NCBI RefSeq assembly: GCF_007845675.1
Contig: NZ_VOBR01000009.1
Coordinates: 62,001-126,000 of the forward strand
Length of the DNA stretch: 64,000 nt
Direction of reading: 5' to 3'
Source: Lentzea tibetensis
GTDB lineage: Bacteria > Actinomycetota > Actinomycetes > Mycobacteriales > Pseudonocardiaceae
In this document: in pieces, positions 26,137 through 33,106 of the stretch
How the letters are laid out: every line of letters starts with the position of its first letter
Position numbering within the stretch: position 1 is the stretch's first letter
Made by a program: the position numbers and the translations under genes
The notes under the pieces: model-generated
Database searches by the model: none
What the model saw: only the letters and a program-made list of their open reading frames with translations
What the model was told of the DNA's origin: nothing

Positions 26137-26360
26137 CTCAGCAGGTAGGGCATGTTGATGGTCACGGCGTCCGTGGGGCAGCGGGCGGCGCACGGGCCGC
26201 AGTACCAGCACTCGTCGACGTGCATGTACGCCTTGTTGGTCTCGGGGTTGATCGCCAGCGAGTCCAACGGGCACATGTCGACGCACAGCCGGCAGCCGTC
26301 GATGCACTTGGATTCGTCGATGGTCACCGGAACATCGGCACGGTTGTTGACCAGAGCCAT
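26133..26360 (-). CDS. Two-[4Fe-4S] ferredoxin, APS-reductase-beta-like
   Basis: 75 residues. Two cluster motifs: CIDGCRLCVDMCPLDS and CWYCGPCAARCPTDAV. The spacing in the first (C-x3-C-x2-C-x3-CP) and the segment YMHVDECWYCGPCAARCP parallel the N-terminal part of dissimilatory APS reductase beta rather than a free bacterial ferredoxin. It is the first gene of the operon with importer and flavoprotein, so it most likely delivers electrons to the flavoprotein. The operator cluster lies just upstream. Confidence 0.92.
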   Translation of the reverse strand: MALVNNRADVPVTIDESKCIDGCRLCVDMCPLDSLAINPETNKAYMHVDECWYCGPCAARCPTDAVTINMPYLLR

Positions 26361-26396
26361 GAGTGGTCTCCAGTAGGTAGAAGGAAAAGATAGATC

Positions 26397-26447
26397 GCGA
26401 TATATCGCTACATAACTAGATATGTCGCTACATATCAGCGACAGATA
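26397..26447. promoter_or_regulatory. Operator cluster upstream of the ferredoxin/importer/flavoprotein operon
   Basis: Three related elements. GCGATATATCGC (26397-26408) is a perfect palindrome. TATATCGCTACATA (26401-26414) repeats as TATGTCGCTACATA (26421-26434), 20 bp apart. The second copy lies in the perfect palindrome ATATGTCGCTACATAT (26420-26435). A third, inverted TGTCGCT-like copy is at 26433-26447. The AT-rich sequence stands out from its surroundings. The adjacent GntR protein is the natural binder (inference). Confidence 0.65.
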
Positions 26448-26499
26448 GCGGAAGCCTGTCGACGCAGGTCGACGTGCAGGCGGAAGCGAGGCGCGATGT

Positions 26500-27234
26500 T
26501 CATGACCGGCGCAGCTCCGCTCGCATGGTGAGGCGATCGCCCCGCATGCGGATGAACTCCAGGTCGACCGGGCGGCCGCAGGCGAAGTGGCTCAGCCGTT
26601 CCACGACCATCAACGCAGACCCGCGCGGCACTTCCAGCACAGCGGCGGAGTGCGCGTCGGCGTTCACGGCTTCCAGCGTCACGGACGCGGCGCCCAGCGA
26701 ACGGCCCGAGGTCTGCTCGATGAGCGAGAAGATGTCGCGGTTCTCGAGGTCCAGTCCAAGCAACGGCTCGCCGACGTCGAGCGCGAGGTAGGTCAGGTCG
26801 AGCGACAGCGGCAGGCCGTTGAGGCGCCGCAACCGTTCCACGTACACGACATCAGGAGAGCCGAGTCGCGCGGCGACCGACGAGGGCGCCTTGATCACGC
26901 CCAGGGCGCGCACGTCGTTGGTGACGTCACCGTGCTCGTGCAGGGTTTCGGCCAGTCCCATCAACTGGTTCAGCCCGTGCGCGTACTTCTCGGTGACGAC
27001 GACCGTGCCGACACCGGGCACGCGGTCGATCAGGCCTTCTTCGCGCAGCAGGTCGAGCGCTTCGCGGATGCTGTTGCGCGACACCGAGAACTCGGCGGCG
27101 AGGAAGCGCTCGTCCGGCAGCACACCGCCTGGGTAAGCGCGGCCGACGACCTGCTGGCGGATGACGTCCGCAGCCTGCCGGGCCCGGTCGGCGCGGAGGC
27201 GCCGCTCGGGTGATCCCTGACGTTGGCTGCTCAT
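26500..27234 (-). CDS. GntR-family regulator (HutC/UTRA subfamily)
   Basis: 244 residues. N-terminal winged helix: ARQAADVIRQQVVGRAYPGGVLPDERFLAAEFSVSRNSIREALDLLREEGLI, with GVGTVVV as the wing. The C-terminal UTRA effector domain has VVYVERLRRLNGLPLSLDLTYL, DIFSLIEQTSG and SALMVVERLSHFACGRPVDLEFIRMRGDRL. It lies directly upstream of, and in line with, the ferredoxin operon, with a cluster of palindromes between them. It probably represses that operon until a small-molecule effector binds. Confidence 0.92.
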   Translation of the reverse strand: MSSQRQGSPERRLRADRARQAADVIRQQVVGRAYPGGVLPDERFLAAEFSVSRNSIREALDLLREEGLIDRVPGVGTVVVTEKYAHGLNQLMGLAETLHEHGDVTNDVRALGVIKAPSSVAARLGSPDVVYVERLRRLNGLPLSLDLTYLALDVGEPLLGLDLENRDIFSLIEQTSGRSLGAASVTLEAVNADAHSAAVLEVPRGSALMVVERLSHFACGRPVDLEFIRMRGDRLTMRAELRRS

Positions 27235-27278
27235 GCGCCACAGTCTGGACGGAGAACGACGATCAGTTTGTTACGCGC

Positions 27279-27337
27279 GTGTTACGCCACCTGGTCAGCG
27301 CGCCGAGCAGCGCAAAGTGCGCAGTAACGCCACCTGG
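27279..27337. repeat. Direct repeat in the GntR promoter region
   Basis: The 13-mer TTACGCCACCTGG / TAACGCCACCTGG occurs twice about 43 bp apart between the GntR gene and znuB. It may be a regulatory element for GntR. Significance is uncertain. Confidence 0.3.
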
Positions 27338-27348
27338 CGCCGGGTCCA

Positions 27349-28164
27349 CTATGTGGAACGTCGCTGGCGCACCCCGATAGCTCTGCATACGAGGTATATC
27401 ACGAAGCTGATGGCCGTGACGAACGCGCTCACCGGCAGACCCGGTTGCAGCGACAGGAGAATCCCGCCCAGCACGGCGACCTCGGCGAACACGACCGACA
27501 ACACGGTCGCGCGCAGCGGTGACGCGGTCACCCGGCACGCGGCCGCCGCGGGCGTGATCATCAAGGCGAGCACGAGAAGCGCACCGACGATCTGCACGCT
27601 CAACGCCGTGGCGACACCGACGAGCACCGCGAAGACGATCGTCAGCGTCTTCACCGGAACCCCGCGCGCCACGGCGACATCCGGGTCGACGGACGCGAAG
27701 TGCAACGGCCGGTAGATGAACGCCAGCACGGCCAGCACGCCGACCGAGCTGCCGACGAGCAGCCACAGGTTCGTCGTGTCGACACCGATGATCTGCCCGG
27801 TCAGCAGGCCGAACTTGTTGGTGGTGCGTCCTTTGTAGAGCGCCACGAACAGGATGCCCAGCCCCAGCCCGAAGGCGAGGATCGAGCCGACGACGGAGTC
27901 GCGGTCCGAGTCGCGCTGGCTCAGCAGTCCCAGCAGCAGGGCCGCGACGACCGAGCCGATCAACGACCCGTAGCCGACGCTGACGCCGAGCAGCAGCGCG
28001 GCCGCGCCGCCGGTGAACGCGAGCTCGCTCGTGCCGTGCACGGCGAACGCCATCTTCCTGGTGACGACGAGCGGTCCGATCACGCCCGCGACGAGGCCGA
28101 GCACGGCACCCGCGATGAGGGCCTGCTGGACGAAGTCGATGCCGAGCAGCTGACCGAAGGTCAT
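27349..28164 (-). CDS. znuB: Zinc/manganese ABC transporter permease (ZnuB-type)
   Basis: 271 residues, eight to nine transmembrane helices of the ABC-3 family: QALIAGAVLGLVAGVIGPLVV, RKMAFAVHGTSELAFTGGAAALLLG, FGLGLGILFVALYKG and the coupling region SVQIVGALLVLALMITPAAAA. ATG 28164 overlaps the ATPase stop (ATGA). It forms the membrane pore of the metal importer. Confidence 0.93.
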   Translation of the reverse strand: MTFGQLLGIDFVQQALIAGAVLGLVAGVIGPLVVTRKMAFAVHGTSELAFTGGAAALLLGVSVGYGSLIGSVVAALLLGLLSQRDSDRDSVVGSILAFGLGLGILFVALYKGRTTNKFGLLTGQIIGVDTTNLWLLVGSSVGVLAVLAFIYRPLHFASVDPDVAVARGVPVKTLTIVFAVLVGVATALSVQIVGALLVLALMITPAAAACRVTASPLRATVLSVVFAEVAVLGGILLSLQPGLPVSAFVTAISFVIYLVCRAIGVRQRRST

Positions 28165-28967
28165 GCGTCCTCTCCAGCCAGGTGGTGCGACTGCCCCTCT
28201 TCGCAGGCGCCGACGACGAGGATCTGGTCGCGGACCTTCACGACCTCGACGTTCGTCCGGTACAGCTCGGAGAGCGTCTCGGACGTCATCACCTCGGACG
28301 GCTTGCCGATCCGGAAGCGGCCCTCCACCAGGTACAGCACCCGGTCGACGAGCGGCAGGACCGGGTTGATCTCGTGCGTCACGAACAGCACGGCCGTGTC
28401 GGCGGTGCGGCGGCGCGCGTCGATCAGGTCGCTGACGCTGCGCTGGTGCGCGAGGTCGAGCGACAGCAGCGGCTCGTCGCAGAGCAGCACCTCGGGGTCG
28501 CCGACGAGCGCCTGGGCGACCCGCAGCCGCTGCTGCTCGCCGCCGGAGAGCAGCCCGATCGGCGCGTCCGCGTAGCTCGTGGCGCCGACGGCGGCGAGCG
28601 CCTCGTCGACCTTCCGCCTGCGCACGCCGCGGCCGCGCAGGCCGGTGCCCCACTCGTGCCCGTCCAGCCCGAACCCGACGAGGTCGCGGCCGCGCAGCGT
28701 GAGGGAGTGGTCGACGGCGCGCTGCTGGGGGATGTAGCCGATGCGCCGGCGGTTGCCGCCCGCGATCTCGACGGTGCCCGCGGACAGCGGCTGGAGGCCG
28801 AGCAGCACGCGCATGAGGCTGGTCTTGCCGGACCCGTTCGGGCCGAGCACGGCGATGAACTCGCCGGGCTCGATCTCCAGGTCGAGACCGTCCCACAGCA
28901 CTCTGTCGCCGTAGGACAGTCGAGCGCCGCGCAGCGCGACGGCGGATCGCGTCATCGTGGCGGTCAC
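28161..28967 (-). CDS. znuC: Zinc/manganese ABC transporter ATPase (ZnuC-type)
   Basis: 268 residues. Walker A GPNGSGKTSLMRVLLGL, Q-loop IGYIPQQRAVDH, signature LLSGGEQQRLRVAQALVG, Walker B VLLCDEPLLSLDL and the H-loop LFVTHEINPVL. The IPQQ and ABC-3 context fit the metal-chelate group. It overlaps both neighbours by 4 nt. Confidence 0.93.
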   Translation of the reverse strand: MTATMTRSAVALRGARLSYGDRVLWDGLDLEIEPGEFIAVLGPNGSGKTSLMRVLLGLQPLSAGTVEIAGGNRRRIGYIPQQRAVDHSLTLRGRDLVGFGLDGHEWGTGLRGRGVRRRKVDEALAAVGATSYADAPIGLLSGGEQQRLRVAQALVGDPEVLLCDEPLLSLDLAHQRSVSDLIDARRRTADTAVLFVTHEINPVLPLVDRVLYLVEGRFRIGKPSEVMTSETLSELYRTNVEVVKVRDQILVVGACEEGQSHHLAGEDA

Positions 28968-29872
28968 CTGCCGAGCGCGTTGACCAACGCGTCCACCTGC
29001 TGCGTCATCCAGTCAAGGTAACCCGTGACGCCCTCCGGGAGCGTCTCGGACACGGACACGACCGGGATGCCCTGCGCCTTCGCGCTCTCGGCGAGCTGCT
29101 TGGTCACGGGGTTCTCGGTCTGCGAGTTGTCGATCAGCACGGCGATCTGCTTGGTCTCGACCAGCTGCCTGGTCTCGGCCAGCGCGGCTGCGGGCACGTC
29201 GGACTCGGCCTCGACGGCCTTGGTGAACGCCTCGGGCGTCACGTCGTCGGCGACGGCGGCGTCGAGCAGGTAGTGGGCGACTGGCTCGGTCGCGACGACC
29301 TTCTGCTCGTGCTTGACCTTCTGGACGCGCTCGAGCAGTGCGTCGATCTTGGTGCCGAACTCCTTCGCGTTCGCCTCGAAGGTGGCCTTCTTGTCCGGTG
29401 CGACCTCGCCGAGGTCGACCGCGGCCTGCTCGGCGACCTTCTTCACGGTCGGCAGGTCGTACCAGACGTGCTCGTTCGTCTCGTGGTCGTGCTCGGCGCC
29501 GTCCGGCGCGGCGTGCGCCTCGTTGCCGGCCACCACGAACGCCTCGATCTTCTTGGCGCCCTCGGTCTCGGTGCCGAGCAGCTTGGCGAAGAAGTCGTCG
29601 TAGCCGCCGCCGTTGAAGATGACGAGCTCGGCCTCGCGCACCGCGACGGCGTCGGCGGGCTTGCTCTCGTAGGCGTGCGGGTCGGACGCCGGGTCGTTGA
29701 TGATCGAGGTGACCTCGACCGCGTCACCGCCGACGGCCTGCACGACGCTGCCCCACACGTTCGTGGACGCGGCGACCTTGATCTTGCCGTTGCCGGTGGT
29801 GGTCGCGCCTGCCCCGCACGCGGTCAGGCTGATGGCGACCAGAGCGCCGATCAGGGCGTTGCGGAGAGTCAT
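28964..29872 (-). CDS. znuA: Zinc-binding lipoprotein of the ZnuABC importer
   Basis: 302 residues. Lipobox LVAISLTACG; cluster A-1 metal-receptor fold: VAASTNVWGSVVQAVGGD, ASDPHAYESKPAD (first His ligand), FNGGGYDDFF and VIDNSQTENP. A short His-rich loop EAHAAPDGAEHDHETNEHVW is characteristic of zinc-specific receptors. ATG 29872 is preferred over GTG 29881 because GAGGTG then serves as ribosome-binding site. First gene of znuACB, behind a Zur-like box. Confidence 0.93.
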   Translation of the reverse strand: MTLRNALIGALVAISLTACGAGATTTGNGKIKVAASTNVWGSVVQAVGGDAVEVTSIINDPASDPHAYESKPADAVAVREAELVIFNGGGYDDFFAKLLGTETEGAKKIEAFVVAGNEAHAAPDGAEHDHETNEHVWYDLPTVKKVAEQAAVDLGEVAPDKKATFEANAKEFGTKIDALLERVQKVKHEQKVVATEPVAHYLLDAAVADDVTPEAFTKAVEAESDVPAAALAETRQLVETKQIAVLIDNSQTENPVTKQLAESAKAQGIPVVSVSETLPEGVTGYLDWMTQQVDALVNALGR

Positions 29873-29906
29873 CGGAGGCACCTCGACAGTTCACGCGATC
29901 TAGGAA

Positions 29907-29921
29907 TGGAAACCGTTGTCG
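29907..29921 (-). promoter_or_regulatory. Zur-box-like palindrome before znuA
   Basis: TGGAAACCGTTGTCG shares ten of fifteen bases with the actinobacterial Zur consensus TGAAAATGATTTTCA, including the AAA-N3-TT core. It lies about 35 nt before znuA. A zinc-responsive repressor site is the likely role; the regulator gene is not in the window. Confidence 0.5.
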
Positions 29922-29971
29922 AGTTCATCTTAAGACGCTCCGTGGCCGTCTTGTCCACCTCCGGGTGTGCG

Positions 29972-30004
29972 AAAGCCCACCCCAGCGGTGCTGAGGTGGG
30001 CTTT
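29972..30004. terminator. Terminator after the MsmK/MalK-type ATPase gene
   Basis: Perfect arms AAAGCCCACC (29972-29981) and GGTGGGCTTT (29995-30004) with a 13-nt loop, 13 nt after the minus-strand ATPase stop. The A/T ends make it a classical bidirectional terminator between this gene and the znu promoter. Confidence 0.85.
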
Positions 30005-30016
30005 GACACTTCGAAC

Positions 30017-31117
30017 TCAGGCCTCCAGGCGTGCGCCCGACTCCGGGTGGAACAGGTGGATCTCGGTCGCGTCGCGGACGACGACCTTCACGTTCTGGCC
30101 CAGCGACGGCGGCGTGCGGCCGTCGACGCGGACGACGAAGCGCTCGCTCGAGTCACCGATCTTCACGGCGCCGTGGACGAGCGCGTCCGCACCGAGCTCC
30201 TCGACGAGTTCGACGGTCATCTCCATGCCCTCGTCGCCGGACGGCACGAGCGCCAGCGCCTCGGGCCGGATGCCGAACGTGACCTCGGCGAGCTGCTCGC
30301 TGGACGCCGCGTCGAGCGCGGACCGCGACAGCGGCACCACGATGCCGTCGAGCTTCGCGCCCTCGGACGTGAGCGGCACGGTCTTGAGGTTCATCGCGGG
30401 CGAGCCGATGAACCCGGCGACGAACGCGTTCGCCGGCCGGTCGTACAGCGCGCGCGGGGTGTCGCACTGCTGCAGCAGGCCGTCCTTGAGCACCGCGACC
30501 CGGTGGCCCATCGTCATGGCCTCGACCTGGTCGTGCGTGACGTAGATCGTGGTCGTGCCGAGGCGCTGCTGGAGCGCCGCGATGTTCGCACGGGTCTCGA
30601 CGCGCAGCTTGGCGTCCAGGTTGGACAGCGGCTCGTCCATGAGGAACACGGACGGCTCGCGCACGATGGCGCGTCCCATCGCGACGCGCTGCCGCTGGCC
30701 GCCGGACAGCGCCTTCGGCTTGCGGTCCAGGTACTTCGTGAGGTCGAGCATCTTGGCCGCCTCGGCGACCTTCTCCTTGATCTCGGCCTTGTTGACGCCG
30801 CGCAGCTTGAGCGCGAAGCCCATGTTCTCCGCGACCGTCATGTGCGGGTACAGCGCGTACGACTGGAACACCATCGCGATGTCCCGGCCCTTCGGCGGCA
30901 CGTTGGTGACGTCCTTGCCGCCGATGTTGATCGCGCCCTCGTCGACGTCCTCGAGGCCGGCCAGCATGCGCAGCGCGGTCGACTTGCCGGAGCCCGAGGG
31001 TCCCACCAGCACCAGGAACTCACCGTCCGCGACGTCGAGCGACAGCTCGTCCACCGCTCGGACGGGCGGGTTCCCGGAGAACACCCGCGAAGCTTTGATG
31101 TAGGACACCTCGGCCAT
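30017..31117 (-). CDS. Sugar ABC transporter ATPase (MalK/MsmK/UgpC type)
   Basis: 366 residues. Walker A GPSGSGKSTALRMLAGLE, Q-loop MVFQSYALYPHMTV, signature LSGGQRQRVAMGRAI, Walker B VFLMDEPLSNLDAKLR, H-loop YVTHDQVEAMTM, then the C-terminal OB-type regulatory domain (FGIRPEALALVPSG ... LFHPESGARLEA). MsmK-type ATPases often serve several sugar importers. ATG 31117 (MAEVSY) is chosen because AAAGGTG lies just upstream. It has its own promoter region with LacI-type operators, separate from the permease genes. Confidence 0.95.
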   Translation of the reverse strand: MAEVSYIKASRVFSGNPPVRAVDELSLDVADGEFLVLVGPSGSGKSTALRMLAGLEDVDEGAINIGGKDVTNVPPKGRDIAMVFQSYALYPHMTVAENMGFALKLRGVNKAEIKEKVAEAAKMLDLTKYLDRKPKALSGGQRQRVAMGRAIVREPSVFLMDEPLSNLDAKLRVETRANIAALQQRLGTTTIYVTHDQVEAMTMGHRVAVLKDGLLQQCDTPRALYDRPANAFVAGFIGSPAMNLKTVPLTSEGAKLDGIVVPLSRSALDAASSEQLAEVTFGIRPEALALVPSGDEGMEMTVELVEELGADALVHGAVKIGDSSERFVVRVDGRTPPSLGQNVKVVVRDATEIHLFHPESGARLEA

Positions 31118-31159
31118 GTGACGCACCTTTCACTTCAAGCGTTAGCGCCAAGCTATTCA

Positions 31160-31206
31160 TTGCAAGCGCTTACGGGAACACCTCCGCGGAACGTAAGCGC
31201 TTGCAA
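31160..31206. promoter_or_regulatory. Pair of LacI-family operators upstream of the sugar ATPase gene
   Basis: TTGCAAGCGCTTACG (31160-31174) and its exact reverse complement CGTAAGCGCTTGCAA (31192-31206) lie 32 bp apart. Each is itself near-palindromic around AAGCGCTT, typical of LacI/CcpA-type sites. A degenerate third copy (TTCAAGCGTTAGCGCC) is at about 31135-31150. The operators fit control by the LacI regulator at 34569. Confidence 0.7.
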
Positions 31207-31219
31207 CGACAGAGACGTG

Positions 31220-32116
31220 TCAGCCCTTGACGGCGCCGGACGCCAGACCGGTCACCAGGAAGCGTTGCACCAGGTAGAACACGATGACGGCCGGGATCGA
31301 GACCAGGATGGACGCCGCCGCGAGGTGGCCCCACTCGGTCCGGTTCTGCTGCACGAACACCTGCAGGCCGACCGCGAGCGTCTTCGACTCGTCCGCGGCG
31401 GACAGGAACGCGGACGCGAACGCGACCTCGCCCCAGGCCGTCAGGAACGCGTAGAAGGCGGTGACCGCGAGGCCCGGCCTGGCCAGCGGGAGCACCAGCC
31501 GCCAGAAGACGCCGAACGGGGAGAGCCCGTCGACGCGGCCAGCCTCGTCGATGTCCATGGGGATCGTGTCGAAGTAGCCCTTGAGCATGTAGGTGCAGAA
31601 CGGCACGGCGGTCGTGCAGTACACGAGCACCAGGCCGAACGAGTTCCCCTGCAGTCCCAGGGTGAGCAGGACGTTGTACAGCGGCACGATCAGGACCGCG
31701 AACGGGAACATCTGCACCACGAGGAACGACATCATGAGGCCGCGCTTGCCGGGGAACCGGAAGCGCGACACCGCGTAGCCCGTCGTCGCGGCCAGGAACA
31801 CGGCGATGATCGTCGTCAGCAGTGCGATCAGCACGGAGTTGCCGAACCAGGTGAGGAAGCCGCCCTTGTCCCCGGCGAGGATCCGCGAGTAGTTGTCCAA
31901 AGAGGACTCGTTGACCAGCTTGGGTGTCGTCTCGACCGCGCGCGCGTCCGGCTTGAACGACGTGACGAGCACCCAGAAGACCGGGAACACCGCGATGAAC
32001 GACGCGATGATCAGCGTGGCGTGGAGGCCGAAGGAGGCGAGACGGGACCGGTCGGTCCGCTTCAGCCGCGCGTCCGAGGCCTTGACGACCTGGAGCGAAG
32101 TGGCGTCGAGCGTCAT
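31220..32116 (-). CDS. Sugar ABC transporter permease (MalG type)
   Basis: 298 residues, six transmembrane segments: GLHATLIIASFIAVFPVFWVL, LTWFGNSVLIALLTTIIAVFLA, VLIVPLYNVLLTLGL. The EAA coupling loop is IDEAGRVDGLSPFGVFWRLVLPLARPGL. ATG 32116 overlaps the upstream permease stop (ATGA). It forms a heterodimer with the MalF-type protein. Confidence 0.95.
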   Translation of the reverse strand: MTLDATSLQVVKASDARLKRTDRSRLASFGLHATLIIASFIAVFPVFWVLVTSFKPDARAVETTPKLVNESSLDNYSRILAGDKGGFLTWFGNSVLIALLTTIIAVFLAATTGYAVSRFRFPGKRGLMMSFLVVQMFPFAVLIVPLYNVLLTLGLQGNSFGLVLVYCTTAVPFCTYMLKGYFDTIPMDIDEAGRVDGLSPFGVFWRLVLPLARPGLAVTAFYAFLTAWGEVAFASAFLSAADESKTLAVGLQVFVQQNRTEWGHLAAASILVSIPAVIVFYLVQRFLVTGLASGAVKG

Positions 32117-33033
32117 CACCACACCTCGCCTTGCTTGCGGAGCGCACGGCGGTAGACCGACGCGAAGACCAACAACAACGAGAGGATCAGGACACCGTAG
32201 GTCGACGCGACCGCGTAGTCGCGGGAGGCGCCGGAGAAGAACCGTTCGAACGCGTAGGTGACGAGGATCCGGGTGTTCGGGTTCTTGTCGGCGATCAGGT
32301 AGATCACCGGGAACATGTTGAACGTCCAGATGATGCCGAGCAGGATCACCGTCGACGAGACCGAACGCAGGCCCGGCAGCGTCACGTGCACGAACCGCTG
32401 CCACGGCGTGGCACCGTCCACTTCGGCCGCCTCGTAGAGGTCACCTGGGATCGACTGCAGGCCGCCGAGCAGCGCGACCATCTGGAACGGCACGCCGAGC
32501 CACACGTTCACGATGATCACGGCGACGAGCGCCCAGTTCGACTGGCCGAGCCACACCGGGTCGGGCAGGCCGATGGAGCGCAGGAACTGGTTGATGATCC
32601 CGTACTGCGCGTTGAACATGTACTTCCACGCGAACGCGCTGATGAACCCCGGCACGGCCCACGGGAGGATCAGCAGCACGCGGTAGAGCGTGCGGCCCCT
32701 GACCTGCCGGTTGAGCAGCAGCGCCAGGCCGAGCCCGATCGTGTAGTGGAAGAACACGCAGCTGAACGTCCAGATGAGCGTGCGGACCAGCGTTCCCCAG
32801 AACGCGCCGTAGCTCTGGTCGCCCGAGAGCACGTTCAGGTAGTTCTTGAAGCCCACCACGTCGAACGTCGCCGGCCGGTCGAGGACCGGGTTGGCGATGT
32901 TGGCCTCGTTGATGTTGGTGAAGGTGAAGTAGACGCCCTGCGCGAGCGGGTACAGCACCAGCACGGCGATGACCACCACGACCGGCAGCACCATCGCGTA
33001 CGCGTACCAGTAACGGTCCAGGAACCGTCGCAC
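32116..33033 (-). CDS. Sugar ABC transporter permease (MalF type)
   Basis: 305 residues, six to seven transmembrane segments beginning YAYAMVLPVVVVIAVLVLYPLA. The EAA loop is LYEAAEVDGATPWQRFVHVTLPGLR. It lacks the large periplasmic P2 loop of E. coli MalF, as usual in Gram-positives. GTG 33033. Between it and the binding-protein gene sits a 20-bp hairpin that may lower its expression relative to the receptor. Confidence 0.95.
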   Translation of the reverse strand: MRRFLDRYWYAYAMVLPVVVVIAVLVLYPLAQGVYFTFTNINEANIANPVLDRPATFDVVGFKNYLNVLSGDQSYGAFWGTLVRTLIWTFSCVFFHYTIGLGLALLLNRQVRGRTLYRVLLILPWAVPGFISAFAWKYMFNAQYGIINQFLRSIGLPDPVWLGQSNWALVAVIIVNVWLGVPFQMVALLGGLQSIPGDLYEAAEVDGATPWQRFVHVTLPGLRSVSSTVILLGIIWTFNMFPVIYLIADKNPNTRILVTYAFERFFSGASRDYAVASTYGVLILSLLLVFASVYRRALRKQGEVW

Positions 33034-33054
33034 CGAACACTCCCCTCAGACAGG

Positions 33055-33100
33055 GTCGTGAGTGACCAGGAGGGTTGTCGCCCTCCTGGTCACTCACGAC
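33055..33100. terminator. Intercistronic hairpin between sugar-binding protein and permease genes
   Basis: Perfect 20-nt arms (33055-33074 and 33081-33100) with loop TTGTCG. It lies 6 nt after the binding-protein stop and 21 nt before the permease start. Probably a partial terminator or mRNA-stabilising stem giving excess receptor. Confidence 0.8.
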
Positions 33101-33106
33101 CTCAGA

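Noticed and set aside
29273-32155. Very long plus-strand open frame opposite the znuA and sugar-transporter genes
   Set aside because: It is antisense to genes with clear domains; the residues are His/Arg/Asp-rich, typical of complementary frames in high-GC DNA, and no motif is present.
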